Source: Actinotalea subterranea
GTDB lineage: Bacteria; Actinomycetota; Actinomycetes; Actinomycetales; Cellulomonadaceae
Assembly (NCBI RefSeq): GCF_008364845.1
Contig: NZ_VTTP01000014.1
Span: 1 to 64,000, forward strand
Length of the DNA stretch: 64,000 bases
Direction of reading: 5' to 3'
Shown here: piece by piece, positions 1-8,518 of the stretch
Numbering within the stretch: position 1 is the first letter of the stretch
Layout of the letters: every line of letters starts with the position of its first letter
Program-made: the position numbers and the translations under genes
The notes under the pieces: generated by a model
What the model saw: only the letters and a program-made list of their open reading frames with translations
The model's database searches: none
Told to the model about the DNA's origin: nothing

Positions 1-1
1 C

Positions 2-1444
2 GGCGCCCCCCGCCGACCCGCCGACGCGGCCGGCGCACCGATCGTCGTCGGTCGCGGCCAGGCCCGCCCGCCGGAGACGGGCGGCGCGCGCCGGCCACCG
101 GCACCGCCCGCGCGCCGTCCACGGCCCGACGGCGACGGGACCGCCGCGCCTGCTGGTCCCCGCCCCGACCGCCGCAGCGCAGCCGGGGCGGGGGTCGTCG
201 CCGGTGCCGCGGGTGCCCGGACGGCCTCCGGGGCACGCCCGGGCGGCAGCGCCCGCCCCGCGGGCCCACGCCCGGCCGACGGCGCCGCAGGACACCCGAC
301 CACCGTCCGGCCTGCGCAACCCGGCGCAGGAGCGCCCAGGCCCGGGCAGCGCCCGGCGGCCGGACGGCCCGGCGCGCCCGGCACAGCGGGCACCCTCGGC
401 CGAGGCGGGCCCGGAGGGCCGCAGGCCCCCGGCGGGAGGCCGCCGCTCACCGCACCGGAACGACGACGCAGGATCGCGCGCTACTCCGTGCGGGCGCTCG
501 TGCTGCTGCTCGCGCTGGCGATCGCGTGGCCCGTCGGGCTCCTGATGTGGGCCAACGGCAAGATCCAGCACGTCGACGCGCTCTCGGGCACGCCCGACAA
601 CACCTCGGGGACGACCTACCTCCTGGCGGGCTCCGACGCCCGCGGCGGCGAGAGCGGGATCATCGAGGACGGCACGGCCGGCGCCCGCACCGACACGATC
701 ATGATCTTGCACGACCCCGCGAGCGGCCCCGCGTCGCTCATCAGCCTGCCGCGCGACACCTACACGGAGGTCCCGGGCTACGGCCCGGCCAAGCTCAACG
801 CCGCCTACGCCTGGGAGGGCGCACCGCTCCTGGTGACGACGGTCGAGCAGCTCACGGGCCTGCACGTCGACCACTACGTCGAGGTGGGGCTCGGCGGCGT
901 CGCGAACCTCGTCGACGCCGTCGGCGGAGTCGAGCTGTGCCTCGATCCGGCGGTCAACAAGATGGACTTCCCCGTCGCGGACACCGACTCGGGCATGTTC
1001 TGGGAGGCTCCGGGCTGCCGCGTCGTCGACGGCGTCGCCGCGCTCGGGTTCGCCCGCATGCGGCACGCCGACCACGAGGGCGACATCGGTCGCGCCAAGC
1101 GGCAGCAGCAGCTCATCGCAGCGGTGTCCTCGACCGTCGCCGACCCTGCGCTCGTCGTGCAGCCAGGACGTCAGGTCGCGCTCATCGGCGCAGGGCTCGG
1201 GGCGCTGCACGTGAGCGACGGCACGGGGATCCTCGACCTCGGCCGCCTCGCTCTCGCGTTCCGTGCCGCGACGGGGCCCGAGGGGGTCCGCGGCACGCCG
1301 CCGATCGCGAGCCTCGACTACCGGCCCGGAGGCATCGGCTCGACCGTGCTCCTCGACGCCGACCAGACGCCGGCGTTCTGGGCCTCGATCGTCGACGGCA
1401 CGGTCGCACCGGGAAGCACGGTCGGCGGCGTCCCCGCAGGCTGA
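2..1444 (+). CDS. LytR-CpsA-Psr (LCP) family cell-wall glycopolymer transferase, 5' end missing
   Basis: The frame is open from the left edge of the window, so the N-terminus lies outside. About 160 visible residues of Pro/Arg/Gly/Ala-rich, probably disordered cytoplasmic sequence precede one membrane segment (ALVLLLALAIAWPVGLLMW). The extracellular LCP domain follows, with the family's TDTIMI, SLPRDT and KLNAAYA blocks and the Arg-rich GFARMRHADHEGDIGRAKRQ block that binds the polyprenyl-pyrophosphate substrate. LCP enzymes transfer lipid-linked wall polymers (teichoic acid, arabinogalactan or capsule) to peptidoglycan; which polymer is used here cannot be told. There is no LytR_C domain. 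A GTG at 488 is a possible internal start, but the open frame and the Arg-rich stretch just before the membrane segment favour the longer protein. Confidence 0.88.
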   Translation, partial: GAPRRPADAAGAPIVVGRGQARPPETGGARRPPAPPARRPRPDGDGTAAPAGPRPDRRSAAGAGVVAGAAGARTASGARPGGSARPAGPRPADGAAGHPTTVRPAQPGAGAPRPGQRPAAGRPGAPGTAGTLGRGGPGGPQAPGGRPPLTAPERRRRIARYSVRALVLLLALAIAWPVGLLMWANGKIQHVDALSGTPDNTSGTTYLLAGSDARGGESGIIEDGTAGARTDTIMILHDPASGPASLISLPRDTYTEVPGYGPAKLNAAYAWEGAPLLVTTVEQLTGLHVDHYVEVGLGGVANLVDAVGGVELCLDPAVNKMDFPVADTDSGMFWEAPGCRVVDGVAALGFARMRHADHEGDIGRAKRQQQLIAAVSSTVADPALVVQPGRQVALIGAGLGALHVSDGTGILDLGRLALAFRAATGPEGVRGTPPIASLDYRPGGIGSTVLLDADQTPAFWASIVDGTVAPGSTVGGVPAG

Positions 1445-1490
1445 CCGCCCTGCCCGCGGGCGCCCTGCCCGCTGACCGCCCTGCCCGCGG
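1441..1490. repeat. 19-bp direct repeat, two copies
   Basis: CTGACCGCCCTGCCCGCGG occurs at 1441-1459 and again at 1472-1490. It lies at the stop codon of the LCP gene, in the gap before the convergent acyltransferase gene. No function is evident. Confidence 0.6.
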
Positions 1491-1536
1491 ACCTCTGCCC
1501 GCTGAGCGCCGCGTGTCAGGCCGACGGGCCCACGCG

Positions 1537-2733
1537 TCAGATCGCCACGGACGGCCTCGGCCCCCGGCGCAGCCTGCGCTCGATCCAGCGCCTCATGGGT
1601 GGGTTGACCCGCTTCTCGACGCCGTGGTGCACCAGCCACGCCAGGCCGAGCGACGCGGACGCGGCTGCGCCGAGCGCGACCAGGGTGGGCACGTCGTCGT
1701 GCAGGAGGTGGATCACCCACCAGCCCCAGAACTCGTGCACGAGGTACAGCGGGTACGTCAGGGCGCCGACCGTCGTCAGCACACGCCAGTCGAGGTGCTT
1801 CAGGCGCGTCATCGTCAGGAGCGCGACTGCCGCGAAGCACGCGACGACGAGGACGCCGAGGACCACCGCGGAGGGGGCGAACGCGGTGTTCCGGCCGAGC
1901 GAGCGCACCTGCGCGGGCACCACCGTGCTCACGGCCAGGCCCACGTTCATCGCGACGAGCAGCCAGGGCAGGCGGGCGTGCCCGTCACGGTGGATGAGGT
2001 ACAGCAGCATGCCGCCCGCGAACAGGGGCGCGTAGCGGCCGATGAGGACCTCCGACCCGAGCTCCCAGCCGAGCACCTCCGTCGCAAGGCCCGCGAGCGG
2101 CCAGACGGTCGCGAACGCCAGCACGCGGCGCCGTGTGACCCCCACGGCGACGAGCAGGACGACGAGGGCGTAGAACCGCAGCTCCGTCCACAGGGTCCAG
2201 TAGACGCCGTCGACGTGACGCACCCCGAACGCCTCCTGGAGCAGGGTCACGTTCACGGCGACCTCGCCGACCGAGATCTGCTTCCCGTCGCGCCACAGCG
2301 CCAGGAGCAGGAAGCTCGTCAGCGCGAGCGCCGTCCAGTAGGCCGGCAGGAGGCGCGCGAGCCGGGAGGCGACGACGCCCGGCACGCTGCGCCCCCACGC
2401 CGACCACAGGATGACGAACCCGCTGATGACGAAGAACAGCTCGGGCGCGAGCGCGAAGTACATGGTCACGCGGCCCAGCACCGGGAACCGCTCGACGGGC
2501 TCCTCACCCCACGCGGTGCTCCAGCGGGCGGTGAAGTGGTAGAGCAGGACGCCCGCTGCCGCCGCGAAGCGCAGGCCGTCGAGCGCCCGCAGACGGGGGC
2601 CGTCGGTCCGCCGCGCCGGGGCACCGGCCGGCCGGTCCGCGCGCCCGGCCTCGGGCGCGGCCGCCCCCGCCCCGCCCGGAGCGGTCGGCGGCGCCTGCGG
2701 ACGTCCCGGAGCCGCGACGGTCGTCGTTACCAT
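1537..2733 (-). CDS. Acyltransferase 3 family membrane protein
   Basis: A 398-residue polytopic protein. After an Ala/Pro-rich N-terminal tail of about 45 residues comes the acyltransferase-3 signature LRALDGLRFAAAAGVLLYHF, then FFVISGFVILWSAWG, then about nine further hydrophobic segments ending near LYLVHEFWGWWVIHLL. Such proteins O-acetylate or succinylate surface sugars, peptidoglycan or secondary metabolites using cytoplasmic acyl-CoA; the acceptor cannot be predicted. No SGNH domain is fused. It converges with the LCP gene, so a wall-polymer acceptor is plausible but only inferred. The ATG at 2733 is 6 nt after a TATGGT -10 box, suggesting leaderless transcription and supporting this start. 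Confidence 0.85.
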   Translation of the reverse strand: MVTTTVAAPGRPQAPPTAPGGAGAAAPEAGRADRPAGAPARRTDGPRLRALDGLRFAAAAGVLLYHFTARWSTAWGEEPVERFPVLGRVTMYFALAPELFFVISGFVILWSAWGRSVPGVVASRLARLLPAYWTALALTSFLLLALWRDGKQISVGEVAVNVTLLQEAFGVRHVDGVYWTLWTELRFYALVVLLVAVGVTRRRVLAFATVWPLAGLATEVLGWELGSEVLIGRYAPLFAGGMLLYLIHRDGHARLPWLLVAMNVGLAVSTVVPAQVRSLGRNTAFAPSAVVLGVLVVACFAAVALLTMTRLKHLDWRVLTTVGALTYPLYLVHEFWGWWVIHLLHDDVPTLVALGAAASASLGLAWLVHHGVEKRVNPPMRRWIERRLRRGPRPSVAI

Positions 2734-2739
2734 TCCGTG

Positions 2740-2745
2740 ACCATA
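2740..2745 (-). promoter_or_regulatory. -10 box TATGGT, leaderless promoter of the acyltransferase gene
   Basis: TATGGT on the minus strand is followed by 6 nt and then the ATG, so transcription would begin at or next to the start codon. There is no Shine-Dalgarno sequence between them. Confidence 0.5.
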
Positions 2746-2825
2746 TGGGCGGTCCGACGGATCCGCCTCCCGAGGCGCCGACCACCCCGGGTTCCCTCAC
2801 CCGGCCCTCACGCGACGAGCACAGG

Positions 2826-3374
2826 TCAGACGCCGAACCCCGTCGTCTGCCGGCCGGTGCCGTGCCGGGAGCGCAGCCGCTCACCCTTCGCGTGCGCCTC
2901 GTCACGCAGGCCCTCCTGGAACGCGGTCATGCGGCCGCGCAGCTCCGCGCCGCCCGCAGCGTCCGCGAGCCCGGCCGCGAGGATCCGCACCGCGAGGAGG
3001 CCCGCGTTGCGCGCGCCACCGACGGACACGGTCGCGACCGGGACGCCCGCGGGCATCTGGACGATCGACAGCAGGGAGTCCATCCCGTCGAGGTGCGCGA
3101 GCGGCACGGGGACGCCGACGACGGGCAGCGGCGTGACCGCGGCGAGCATCCCCGGCAGGTGCGCCGCTCCCCCGGCCCCCGCGACGATCACCCGCAGGCC
3201 GCGCGCCGCCGCCGAGCGGCCGTACTCGATCATCTCCGCGGGCATGCGGTGCGCCGAGACCACGTCGACCTCGCACGCCACGTCGAACTCCGCGAGCGCC
3301 TGCGCCGCGGCCTGCATCACCGGCCAGTCCGAGTCCGAGCCCATGACGACGCCCACCAACGGCTGCTCACCCAT
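2826..3374 (-). CDS. purE: N5-carboxyaminoimidazole ribonucleotide mutase PurE
   Basis: Class I PurE converts N5-CAIR to CAIR in de novo purine synthesis, taking the product of PurK. Visible blocks are [18 protein letters not shown] (catalytic His), [13 protein letters not shown] and [13 protein letters not shown], all in order over about 165 residues. A short basic C-terminal tail follows. An upstream in-frame start would add 14 residues; the ATG at 3374 is preferred because AGGGAGG sits 6 nt before it and the protein then begins [17 protein letters not shown] as in the family. It lies 45 bp downstream of purK, the usual purK-purE operon. Confidence 0.95.
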   Translation of the reverse strand: MGEQPLVGVVMGSDSDWPVMQAAAQALAEFDVACEVDVVSAHRMPAEMIEYGRSAAARGLRVIVAGAGGAAHLPGMLAAVTPLPVVGVPVPLAHLDGMDSLLSIVQMPAGVPVATVSVGGARNAGLLAVRILAAGLADAAGGAELRGRMTAFQEGLRDEAHAKGERLRSRHGTGRQTTGFGV

Positions 3375-3419
3375 CGCCGACCTCCCTGACGTGACCGACC
3401 GCGCGCGGACGCGCACGGC

Positions 3420-4568
3420 TCATGGCTGCTCCCCGCGCAGGAGGGCCGCGGCGCGCGCGGCACGCGACCGCACGTCGTCGAGGTCGTCGCCGCACACGGT
3501 GACGTGGCCCAGCTTGCGACCGGGCCGGATCTTCTTGCCGTACAGGTGCACGCGCGCACCCGGGTCCGCACCGACCACGGCCGGCAGCGCGTCGGTGAGG
3601 CGCTCGAGCGTGCTGCCGAGCACGTTCGCCATGACCGACCACCGCGCACGCGGAGCCGGGTCGCCCAGCGGCAGGTCGAGGACCGCGCGCAGGTGCTGCT
3701 CGAACTGGCTCGTCACCGCACCGTCGATCGTCCAGTGGCCCGAGTTGTGCGGCCGCATCGCGAGCTCGTTCACGACGACGGCTCCGTCCACCTCGAACAT
3801 CTCGACCGCGAGCACACCCGTGACGTCGAGGCCCTCCGCGACGCGCACCGCGGCGTCGACGGCCTGCGCCTCGACCGTGGGGTCGAGGCCCGGCGCGGGG
3901 GCCACGACCTCGGCGCACACCCCGTCGCGCTGGACCGTCTCCACGACCGGCCACACCCGGACCTCGCCCGACGGACGCCGCGCGAGCAGCACCGCGAGCT
4001 CACGCACGAACGGCACCTTCTGCTCCGCGAGCAGCGCGGGGCCGCCGATCCGCGCCGCCGCGAACCACTCCGCGACCTCCGCCGCACCGCGCACCACGCG
4101 CACGCCCTTGCCGTCGTAGCCCCCGCGGGACGTCTTGACGACGGCCTCCCCGCCCTCCTGCTCCAGGAACGCCTCGAGGTCCGCCGGCTCCGTGACCTCC
4201 GCCCACCGCGGGCACGGCACGCCGAGGCGGGCGAGCGCGCGGCGCATGACGATCTTGTCCTGCGCGTGCAGGAGCGCGGCCGGGCCGGGCCGCACGGGCA
4301 CCCCGGCCGCCTCGACCTGTTCCAGGACGTCCGCCGGGATGTGCTCGTGCTCGAACGTCAGGACGTCCGCGCGCGGCGGGCCGCTCACCAGGTCGAGCAC
4401 CGCGCCCGCGTCACGCGGCGCACCCACGGGCGCGTCCACGACCACACGGGCGGCGGACGTCGTCGCGCCCTCGACCAGGACCCGCAGGTGCAGGCCGAGC
4501 CCGGTCGCCGCCGGGGCCATCATCCGGGCGAGCTGTCCACCACCGACCACCGCCACCACACGCGTCAC
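3420..4568 (-). CDS. purK: N5-carboxyaminoimidazole ribonucleotide synthase PurK
   Basis: ATP-grasp enzyme that carboxylates AIR with ATP and bicarbonate to N5-CAIR. The N-terminus TRVVAVVGGGQLARMM is the pre-ATP-grasp nucleotide-binding region. VKTSRGGYDGKGVR is the ATP-grasp loop, and EMFEVDGAVVVNELAMRPHN supplies the metal and phosphate ligands. Length (382 aa) is normal. The GTG at 4568 is chosen over a TTG 18 nt upstream because a TAGGCT -10 box sits between them, 8 nt before the GTG, so the longer form would start before its own promoter. It leads the purK-purE operon. Confidence 0.94.
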   Translation of the reverse strand: MTRVVAVVGGGQLARMMAPAATGLGLHLRVLVEGATTSAARVVVDAPVGAPRDAGAVLDLVSGPPRADVLTFEHEHIPADVLEQVEAAGVPVRPGPAALLHAQDKIVMRRALARLGVPCPRWAEVTEPADLEAFLEQEGGEAVVKTSRGGYDGKGVRVVRGAAEVAEWFAAARIGGPALLAEQKVPFVRELAVLLARRPSGEVRVWPVVETVQRDGVCAEVVAPAPGLDPTVEAQAVDAAVRVAEGLDVTGVLAVEMFEVDGAVVVNELAMRPHNSGHWTIDGAVTSQFEQHLRAVLDLPLGDPAPRARWSVMANVLGSTLERLTDALPAVVGADPGARVHLYGKKIRPGRKLGHVTVCGDDLDDVRSRAARAAALLRGEQP

Positions 4569-4576
4569 GATGGGCG

Positions 4577-4582
4577 AGCCTA
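4577..4582 (-). promoter_or_regulatory. -10 box TAGGCT of purK-purE
   Basis: TAGGCT on the minus strand with 8 nt to the GTG start of purK; the transcript would be leaderless or have a 1-2 nt leader. The box decides the purK start. Confidence 0.55.
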
Positions 4583-4617
4583 ACAACGCCTCGCCGGGCC
4601 CCGGACCGTCGTCCGGA

Positions 4618-4623
4618 TACGCT
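4618..4623 (+). promoter_or_regulatory. -10 box TACGCT, leaderless promoter of the GtrA gene
   Basis: TACGCT followed by 7 nt and the ATG. It is back to back with the purK promoter; the two -10 boxes are 35 bp apart. Confidence 0.5.
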
Positions 4624-4630
4624 GGCGCGC

Positions 4631-5383
4631 ATGCGTGAGCGCCTGGTCGAGCTCGCCCGCTTCGGCTCCGTCGGTGCGCTCGCGTTCGTCGTCGACGTCG
4701 GGCTCTTCAACGTCCTGAGGTACGGCCCGGGCGAGATCCTCGAGGCCAAGCCGCTGACCGCCAAGGTGATCTCGGTCGCCGTCGCGACGGTCGTGGCGTG
4801 GCTTGGCAACCGACGGTGGACGTTCGCCTCGCGCACCGGCGCGCCGGGGGCCGGCGGGGTCCTTCGCCAGCTGCTCGGCTTCGCCGTCGTCAACGTGGGC
4901 GGCATGGTGATCGCCGTCGGCTGCCTCGCGTTCTCGCACTACGTGCTCGGCCTGACCTCGCCGCTCGCCGACAACGTCGCCGCGAACGTCGTGGGGCTCG
5001 CCCTCGGCACCGCGTTCCGCTACCTCGCGTACAGCCGCGTGGTGTTCCGCGACCGGCCCGTCGCCTCAGCGGACGCGGCCGCGCCCCCGTCGGCGCCGCT
5101 CGCGCGTCGAGACGAGCGCACCCCGCGGGAGCACGAGGTCGGGGTCGAGCGCCTTGGGCACGCCGGCGAGGAACACCGCGAACACAGGCGGGCGCCGCTG
5201 GGCGAGCTCGAGCCGTCCCCCGTCGGCGGCGACGAGGTCGCGCGCAAGGGCCAGGCCCAGGCCGGTGCCCTTGCCCGAGGTGACCTCGCGCTCGAAGATC
5301 CGCGGGGCCAGGTCGTCGGGCACCCCGGGCCCCTCGTCGGAGATCTCGATCACGACGGCCCCTCCGGGCCCGGAGGGGCGTGA
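4631..5383 (+). CDS. GtrA family membrane protein with antisense-derived C-terminal tail
   Basis: Residues 1 to about 140 form a complete GtrA domain with four membrane segments (FGSVGALAFVVDVGLFNVL; VISVAVATVVAWLGNRRWTF; LGFAVVNVGGMVIAVGC; NVVGLALGTAFRYLAYSRVVF). The NRRWTF motif and closing RYLAYSRVVFRDR are typical. GtrA proteins are thought to flip or help transfer lipid-linked sugars in cell-surface glycan assembly. The last roughly 100 residues are hydrophilic, lack family similarity, and are read antisense to the 3' end of the sensor kinase gene, where no stop occurs for 318 bp. Either the product really carries this tail or a stop has been lost. Confidence 0.82.
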   Translation: MRERLVELARFGSVGALAFVVDVGLFNVLRYGPGEILEAKPLTAKVISVAVATVVAWLGNRRWTFASRTGAPGAGGVLRQLLGFAVVNVGGMVIAVGCLAFSHYVLGLTSPLADNVAANVVGLALGTAFRYLAYSRVVFRDRPVASADAAAPPSAPLARRDERTPREHEVGVERLGHAGEEHREHRRAPLGELEPSPVGGDEVARKGQAQAGALARGDLALEDPRGQVVGHPGPLVGDLDHDGPSGPGGA

Positions 5384-6406
5384 GCGCACCGTCGTCGTGC
5401 CCGCGCCGTGCACGAGCGAGTTCTCGATGAGCGTCGCGAGCGCCTGCGCGAGCGCCCCGGGCGTCGCGAGCACGGCGACACCCGTCGGGACCTCGACGAC
5501 GAGCTTGCGTCCGGCCGTCGCGAACGACGGGCCCCACTCCTCCTCCTGCTGGTGCACCACGTCGAGCAGGTGGACGGCCTCCGTGGTGCCGCCCTGCGCG
5601 CGCCGGGACCGGGCGAGGAGGTCGTCGACGACCGTGACGAGGCGCTCGACCTGCTCGAGCGAGATGCGGGCCTCCTCACGCACCTCCTCCTTGTCCGTGG
5701 CCGCGACGATCTCCTCGAGGCGCATGGACAGGGCCGTCAGGGGCGTGCGCAGCTGATGGGAGGCGTCGGCCGCGAACTGCCGCTCGGCCGCGAGGCGCCC
5801 CGCGAGCCGGTCGGCGCTGCGCGCGAGCTCGGCCGCCACGAGGTCGATCTCCTCGACGCCCGAGGGCTCGAGGCGCGGGCGCACCTGGCCCGAGCCGAGC
5901 TGCTCGGCGCTCGCCGCGAGGTACACGAGCGGGGCCGCGAGCCTGCGCGCCTGCCACAGGGCCATCGTGATGCCCGCGCCGAACGCCACGACGGCGGCCG
6001 TGATGACCAGGGCGACGCTGCGGGCGGTGCGCCAGAAGACGTCCCACCAGGAGATGGACAGCAGCACGACGGCGCCCGAGTCCGTGTGCACGATCTCGGG
6101 GTACGCGCGCCCCTCGATGGGTTCGCCGGCACGGAACCGGTTGCCCTCCGGGTCCACGACCGACACCGACGCGGGCAGCCGACCGCCCTCGCCGCCGACG
6201 TAGAACTCGAGGAGCCCCTCGTCGATCGGGCGGTCCGTGGCCAGGCGCGACTCGACCTGGCGGGCGAGCGCCGCGGCACGGTCGGCGAGCTCACGCTCCT
6301 CGGTCTCGCTCACCAGCCGCGCGCCGTAGAAGGCGAGCGGGATGCCGAGGAGCATGACCGCGACGGTGACCGCCGCGATGGTGGCCTGGAGGACCCGGCG
6401 ACGCAT
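5066..6406 (-). CDS. Two-component sensor histidine kinase (HAMP, HisKA, HATPase_c)
   Basis: Membrane kinase of 446 aa. An N-terminal membrane segment (ATIAAVTVAVMLLGIPLAFY) and a second (VALVITAAVVAFGAGITMALW) enclose an extracytoplasmic sensor loop of about 115 residues. HAMP follows, then the dimerisation box ASHQLRTPLTAL with phospho-acceptor His near residue 217. The ATPase domain shows the N box (TLIENSLVHG), the G1 box (DEGPGVP) and the GKGTGLGLALARDLV G2 box. It lies 9 bp after its OmpR-type regulator gene, so they form one operon. The 3' 318 bp, including the G boxes, overlap the convergent GtrA frame. The stimulus is unknown. Confidence 0.92.
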   Translation of the reverse strand: MRRRVLQATIAAVTVAVMLLGIPLAFYGARLVSETEERELADRAAALARQVESRLATDRPIDEGLLEFYVGGEGGRLPASVSVVDPEGNRFRAGEPIEGRAYPEIVHTDSGAVVLLSISWWDVFWRTARSVALVITAAVVAFGAGITMALWQARRLAAPLVYLAASAEQLGSGQVRPRLEPSGVEEIDLVAAELARSADRLAGRLAAERQFAADASHQLRTPLTALSMRLEEIVAATDKEEVREEARISLEQVERLVTVVDDLLARSRRAQGGTTEAVHLLDVVHQQEEEWGPSFATAGRKLVVEVPTGVAVLATPGALAQALATLIENSLVHGAGTTTVRSRPSGPGGAVVIEISDEGPGVPDDLAPRIFEREVTSGKGTGLGLALARDLVAADGGRLELAQRRPPVFAVFLAGVPKALDPDLVLPRGALVSTRERRRRGRGRVR

Positions 6407-6415
6407 CGGGCGGCG

Positions 6416-7099
6416 TCAGACCGCGCCGGTCTCGAACCGGAAGCCCATGCCCCGGACGGTCGAGATGTAGCGCGGCGCGTTCGCGTCGTCGCCGAGCTTG
6501 CGACGCAGCCACGAGACGTGCATGTCGAGCGTCTTGGTCGAGCCGCTGGGGTCCGAGTCCCAGACCTCGCGCATGAGGGTCTCGCGCGGCACGACGCTCC
6601 CCGCGTCACGCACGAGGACCCGCAGGAGGTCGAACTCCTTCGCGGTCAGGTGCAGCTCACGGTCCGCCTGGAACGCGCGGTGCGCGGCCAGGTCCATGCG
6701 CACGTTCTGCGCGACGACCTGGTCCTCCTCCGTGCCGTCCGCGTTCGAGCGGCGCAGCAGCGCCCGGACCCGGGCCAGGAGCTCGGCGAGCCGGAAGGGC
6801 TTGGTCACGTAGTCGTCGGCGCCCGCGTCGAGGCCCACGACGAGGTCGACCTCGTCGGCGCGCGCGGTCAGCACGAGGACCGGCGTGGTCAGGCCGTGGT
6901 TGCGGATCCAGCGCGCGACGTCCAGCCCGTCCATGTCGGGCAGGCCGAGGTCGAGGATGACCATGTCGGCACCAGGGGCGGAGTCGATGGCTCCTTGACC
7001 TGTCCCTTGCACGACGACGTCGTACCCCTCGCGTCCGAGCGCCCGGGCCAACGGCTCGGCAATGGCCGGGTCATCTTCAGCCAAGAGAACCTGCGTCAT
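6416..7099 (-). CDS. OmpR/PhoB-family response regulator
   Basis: 227 residues: an N-terminal receiver domain with acidic pair EDD at 8-10, phospho-acceptor Asp near residue 50 (MVILDLGLPDMDG) and conserved Lys near 100 (DDYVTKPF), then a winged-helix DNA-binding domain (LTAKEFDLLRVLV ... TLDMHVSWLRRKLG ... STVRGMGFRFE). It is upstream of and almost abuts the sensor kinase gene, which is presumably its partner. The ATG lies 6 nt after a TAGCAT -10 box, so the operon mRNA is probably leaderless. Confidence 0.95.
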   Translation of the reverse strand: MTQVLLAEDDPAIAEPLARALGREGYDVVVQGTGQGAIDSAPGADMVILDLGLPDMDGLDVARWIRNHGLTTPVLVLTARADEVDLVVGLDAGADDYVTKPFRLAELLARVRALLRRSNADGTEEDQVVAQNVRMDLAAHRAFQADRELHLTAKEFDLLRVLVRDAGSVVPRETLMREVWDSDPSGSTKTLDMHVSWLRRKLGDDANAPRYISTVRGMGFRFETGAV

Positions 7100-7105
7100 G
7101 GGCTC

Positions 7106-7111
7106 ATGCTA
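7106..7111 (-). promoter_or_regulatory. -10 box TAGCAT, leaderless promoter of the response regulator-kinase operon
   Basis: TAGCAT on the minus strand, then 6 nt, then the ATG of the response regulator; no Shine-Dalgarno sequence intervenes. Confidence 0.5.
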
Positions 7112-7240
7112 GCCAACGCGGAGGCCCGACCCCGGGACGCACGGGCGGCGCGTGGCCGAGGCGTCGGCGTCGTCCCCCGGGGGGACGCCGGTCGCACGCG
7201 TCTCGGACCACGGGCCGACCCCACGTGCGCCGCTCAGCCC

Positions 7241-7246
7241 TAGGCT
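7241..7246 (+). promoter_or_regulatory. -10 box TAGGCT, leaderless promoter of the DesK-type kinase operon
   Basis: TAGGCT, 6 nt, then ATG. This is the same hexamer found before purK, pdtaS, the NYN gene and the small membrane protein at 20898-21332. Confidence 0.55.
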
Positions 7247-7252
7247 GGCCGG

Positions 7253-8518
7253 ATGCGGTGGTGGGAGCGCGTGGGTGCGTGGGACGAGACGCACCGGTTC
7301 GCGATCGACGCGACCGCGGCCACGCTCCTGACCCTCATGGTCGCCCCGCTGAACGCGCTCGGAGGCCAGGGGTACTCGGACTTCGCGTCCTGGTGGGCGG
7401 TCGCCCTCGTCGTCCCGCTCGCCTGGCGCCGGACCCGGCCCGCACCGTCCGCGGCCGCGGTGTTCACGGTCGCGCTCCTGCACTTCGCCGCCGGCGACTT
7501 CATCTACGCCGCCGACGTGGCGGTGCTCCTCGCGCTGTACTCCGTGACGGTGCACGGCCCCGTGTGGGCCTACCGGACCGCCATCACCGGGGCGCTCGTC
7601 GGGTCCTTCCTGCTGGGCGCCGCGATGCTCCTGACCGAGGAGACGAGCGTCGAGGGCTCGGTCTTCGCGACCTTCGCCATCGGCCTCATGTCCCTCAGCG
7701 TCTTCGCGTTCGCGCTCGTGCGGCGGTCGAGGCGCGAGCGGATCGACTCCCTCGTCGACCGCGCCCGCAGGCTCGAGATCGAGCGGGACCAGCAGGCGCT
7801 CATCGCGACCTCCGCCGAGCGCACACGCATCGCGCGCGAGATGCACGACATCGTCGCGCACTCCCTGTCCGTGATCATCGCCCAGGCCGACGGCGGCCGG
7901 TACGCCGCCGACCAGGACCCAGCGGCGGCGACACGGTCCCTGACGACCATCGCGGAGACCGGGCGCGCCGCCCTCGCGGACATGCGACGCCTCCTGGGGG
8001 TCCTGCGCCCCGAGGCGATCGCCGCGGGCGCCGGCTCCGGGGTCGCGCCGGTCCCGCCCGGCGCCCGGCCCACCGCCTCGGCCGCCGCGACGACGGGGCC
8101 CGTGGACCTCATCCCTCAGCCCGCGGTCGACGACATCGAGCACCTCGTGGAGCAGATGCGCGGCAGCGGCGTGCGCACGTCGTTCGTGCGGATGGGCACG
8201 CCCCGACCCCTGCCCCCCGGCACCGGGCTCACCGTGTACCGGATCTGCCAGGAGTCGCTCACCAACGTGCTCAAGCACGCCGGGCCGTCGCCGACCGCGA
8301 CGGTCATGCTGCAGTGGGCACCGGCGTCCCTCGTGCTCGAGATCAACGACGACGGGCGCGGTGCGGCGGCCGTCGGGGACGGCGCGGGCCAGGGCGTGCT
8401 CGGCATGCGCGAGCGGGCTGCGATGCTCGGAGGATCACTGACCGTCGGGCCCCGGCCCGGCGGTGGATACCGGGTGCGCGCGGAGATCCCGCTGCCCCGC
8501 ACGGAGGAGGACCGATGA
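7253..8518 (+). CDS. DesK/NarX-type sensor histidine kinase (HisKA_3)
   Basis: 421 aa. The first 165 residues hold five or six hydrophobic segments (for example TLLTLMVAPLNALGG; WWAVALVVPLAW; VAVLLALYSVTVHGPVWAY), a membrane-embedded sensor without a large external loop. HisKA_3 follows with TRIAREMHDIVAHSL, phospho-acceptor His near residue 198, then a HATPase domain (YRICQESLTNVLKHA; INDDGRG; GQGVLGMRERAAMLGG). Its stop overlaps the next start (ATGA), coupling it to the LuxR-type regulator. The ABC transporter operon begins about 290 bp beyond the regulator, a common arrangement for envelope-stress or antimicrobial-peptide sensing. That role is inferred. Confidence 0.93.
   Translation: MRWWERVGAWDETHRFAIDATAATLLTLMVAPLNALGGQGYSDFASWWAVALVVPLAWRRTRPAPSAAAVFTVALLHFAAGDFIYAADVAVLLALYSVTVHGPVWAYRTAITGALVGSFLLGAAMLLTEETSVEGSVFATFAIGLMSLSVFAFALVRRSRRERIDSLVDRARRLEIERDQQALIATSAERTRIAREMHDIVAHSLSVIIAQADGGRYAADQDPAAATRSLTTIAETGRAALADMRRLLGVLRPEAIAAGAGSGVAPVPPGARPTASAAATTGPVDLIPQPAVDDIEHLVEQMRGSGVRTSFVRMGTPRPLPPGTGLTVYRICQESLTNVLKHAGPSPTATVMLQWAPASLVLEINDDGRGAAAVGDGAGQGVLGMRERAAMLGGSLTVGPRPGGGYRVRAEIPLPRTEEDR

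Noticed and set aside
4569-4586. TTG start for purK 18 nt upstream
   Set aside because: It lies upstream of the TAGGCT -10 box and lacks a properly spaced Shine-Dalgarno; the GTG at 4568 gives the usual PurK N-terminus.
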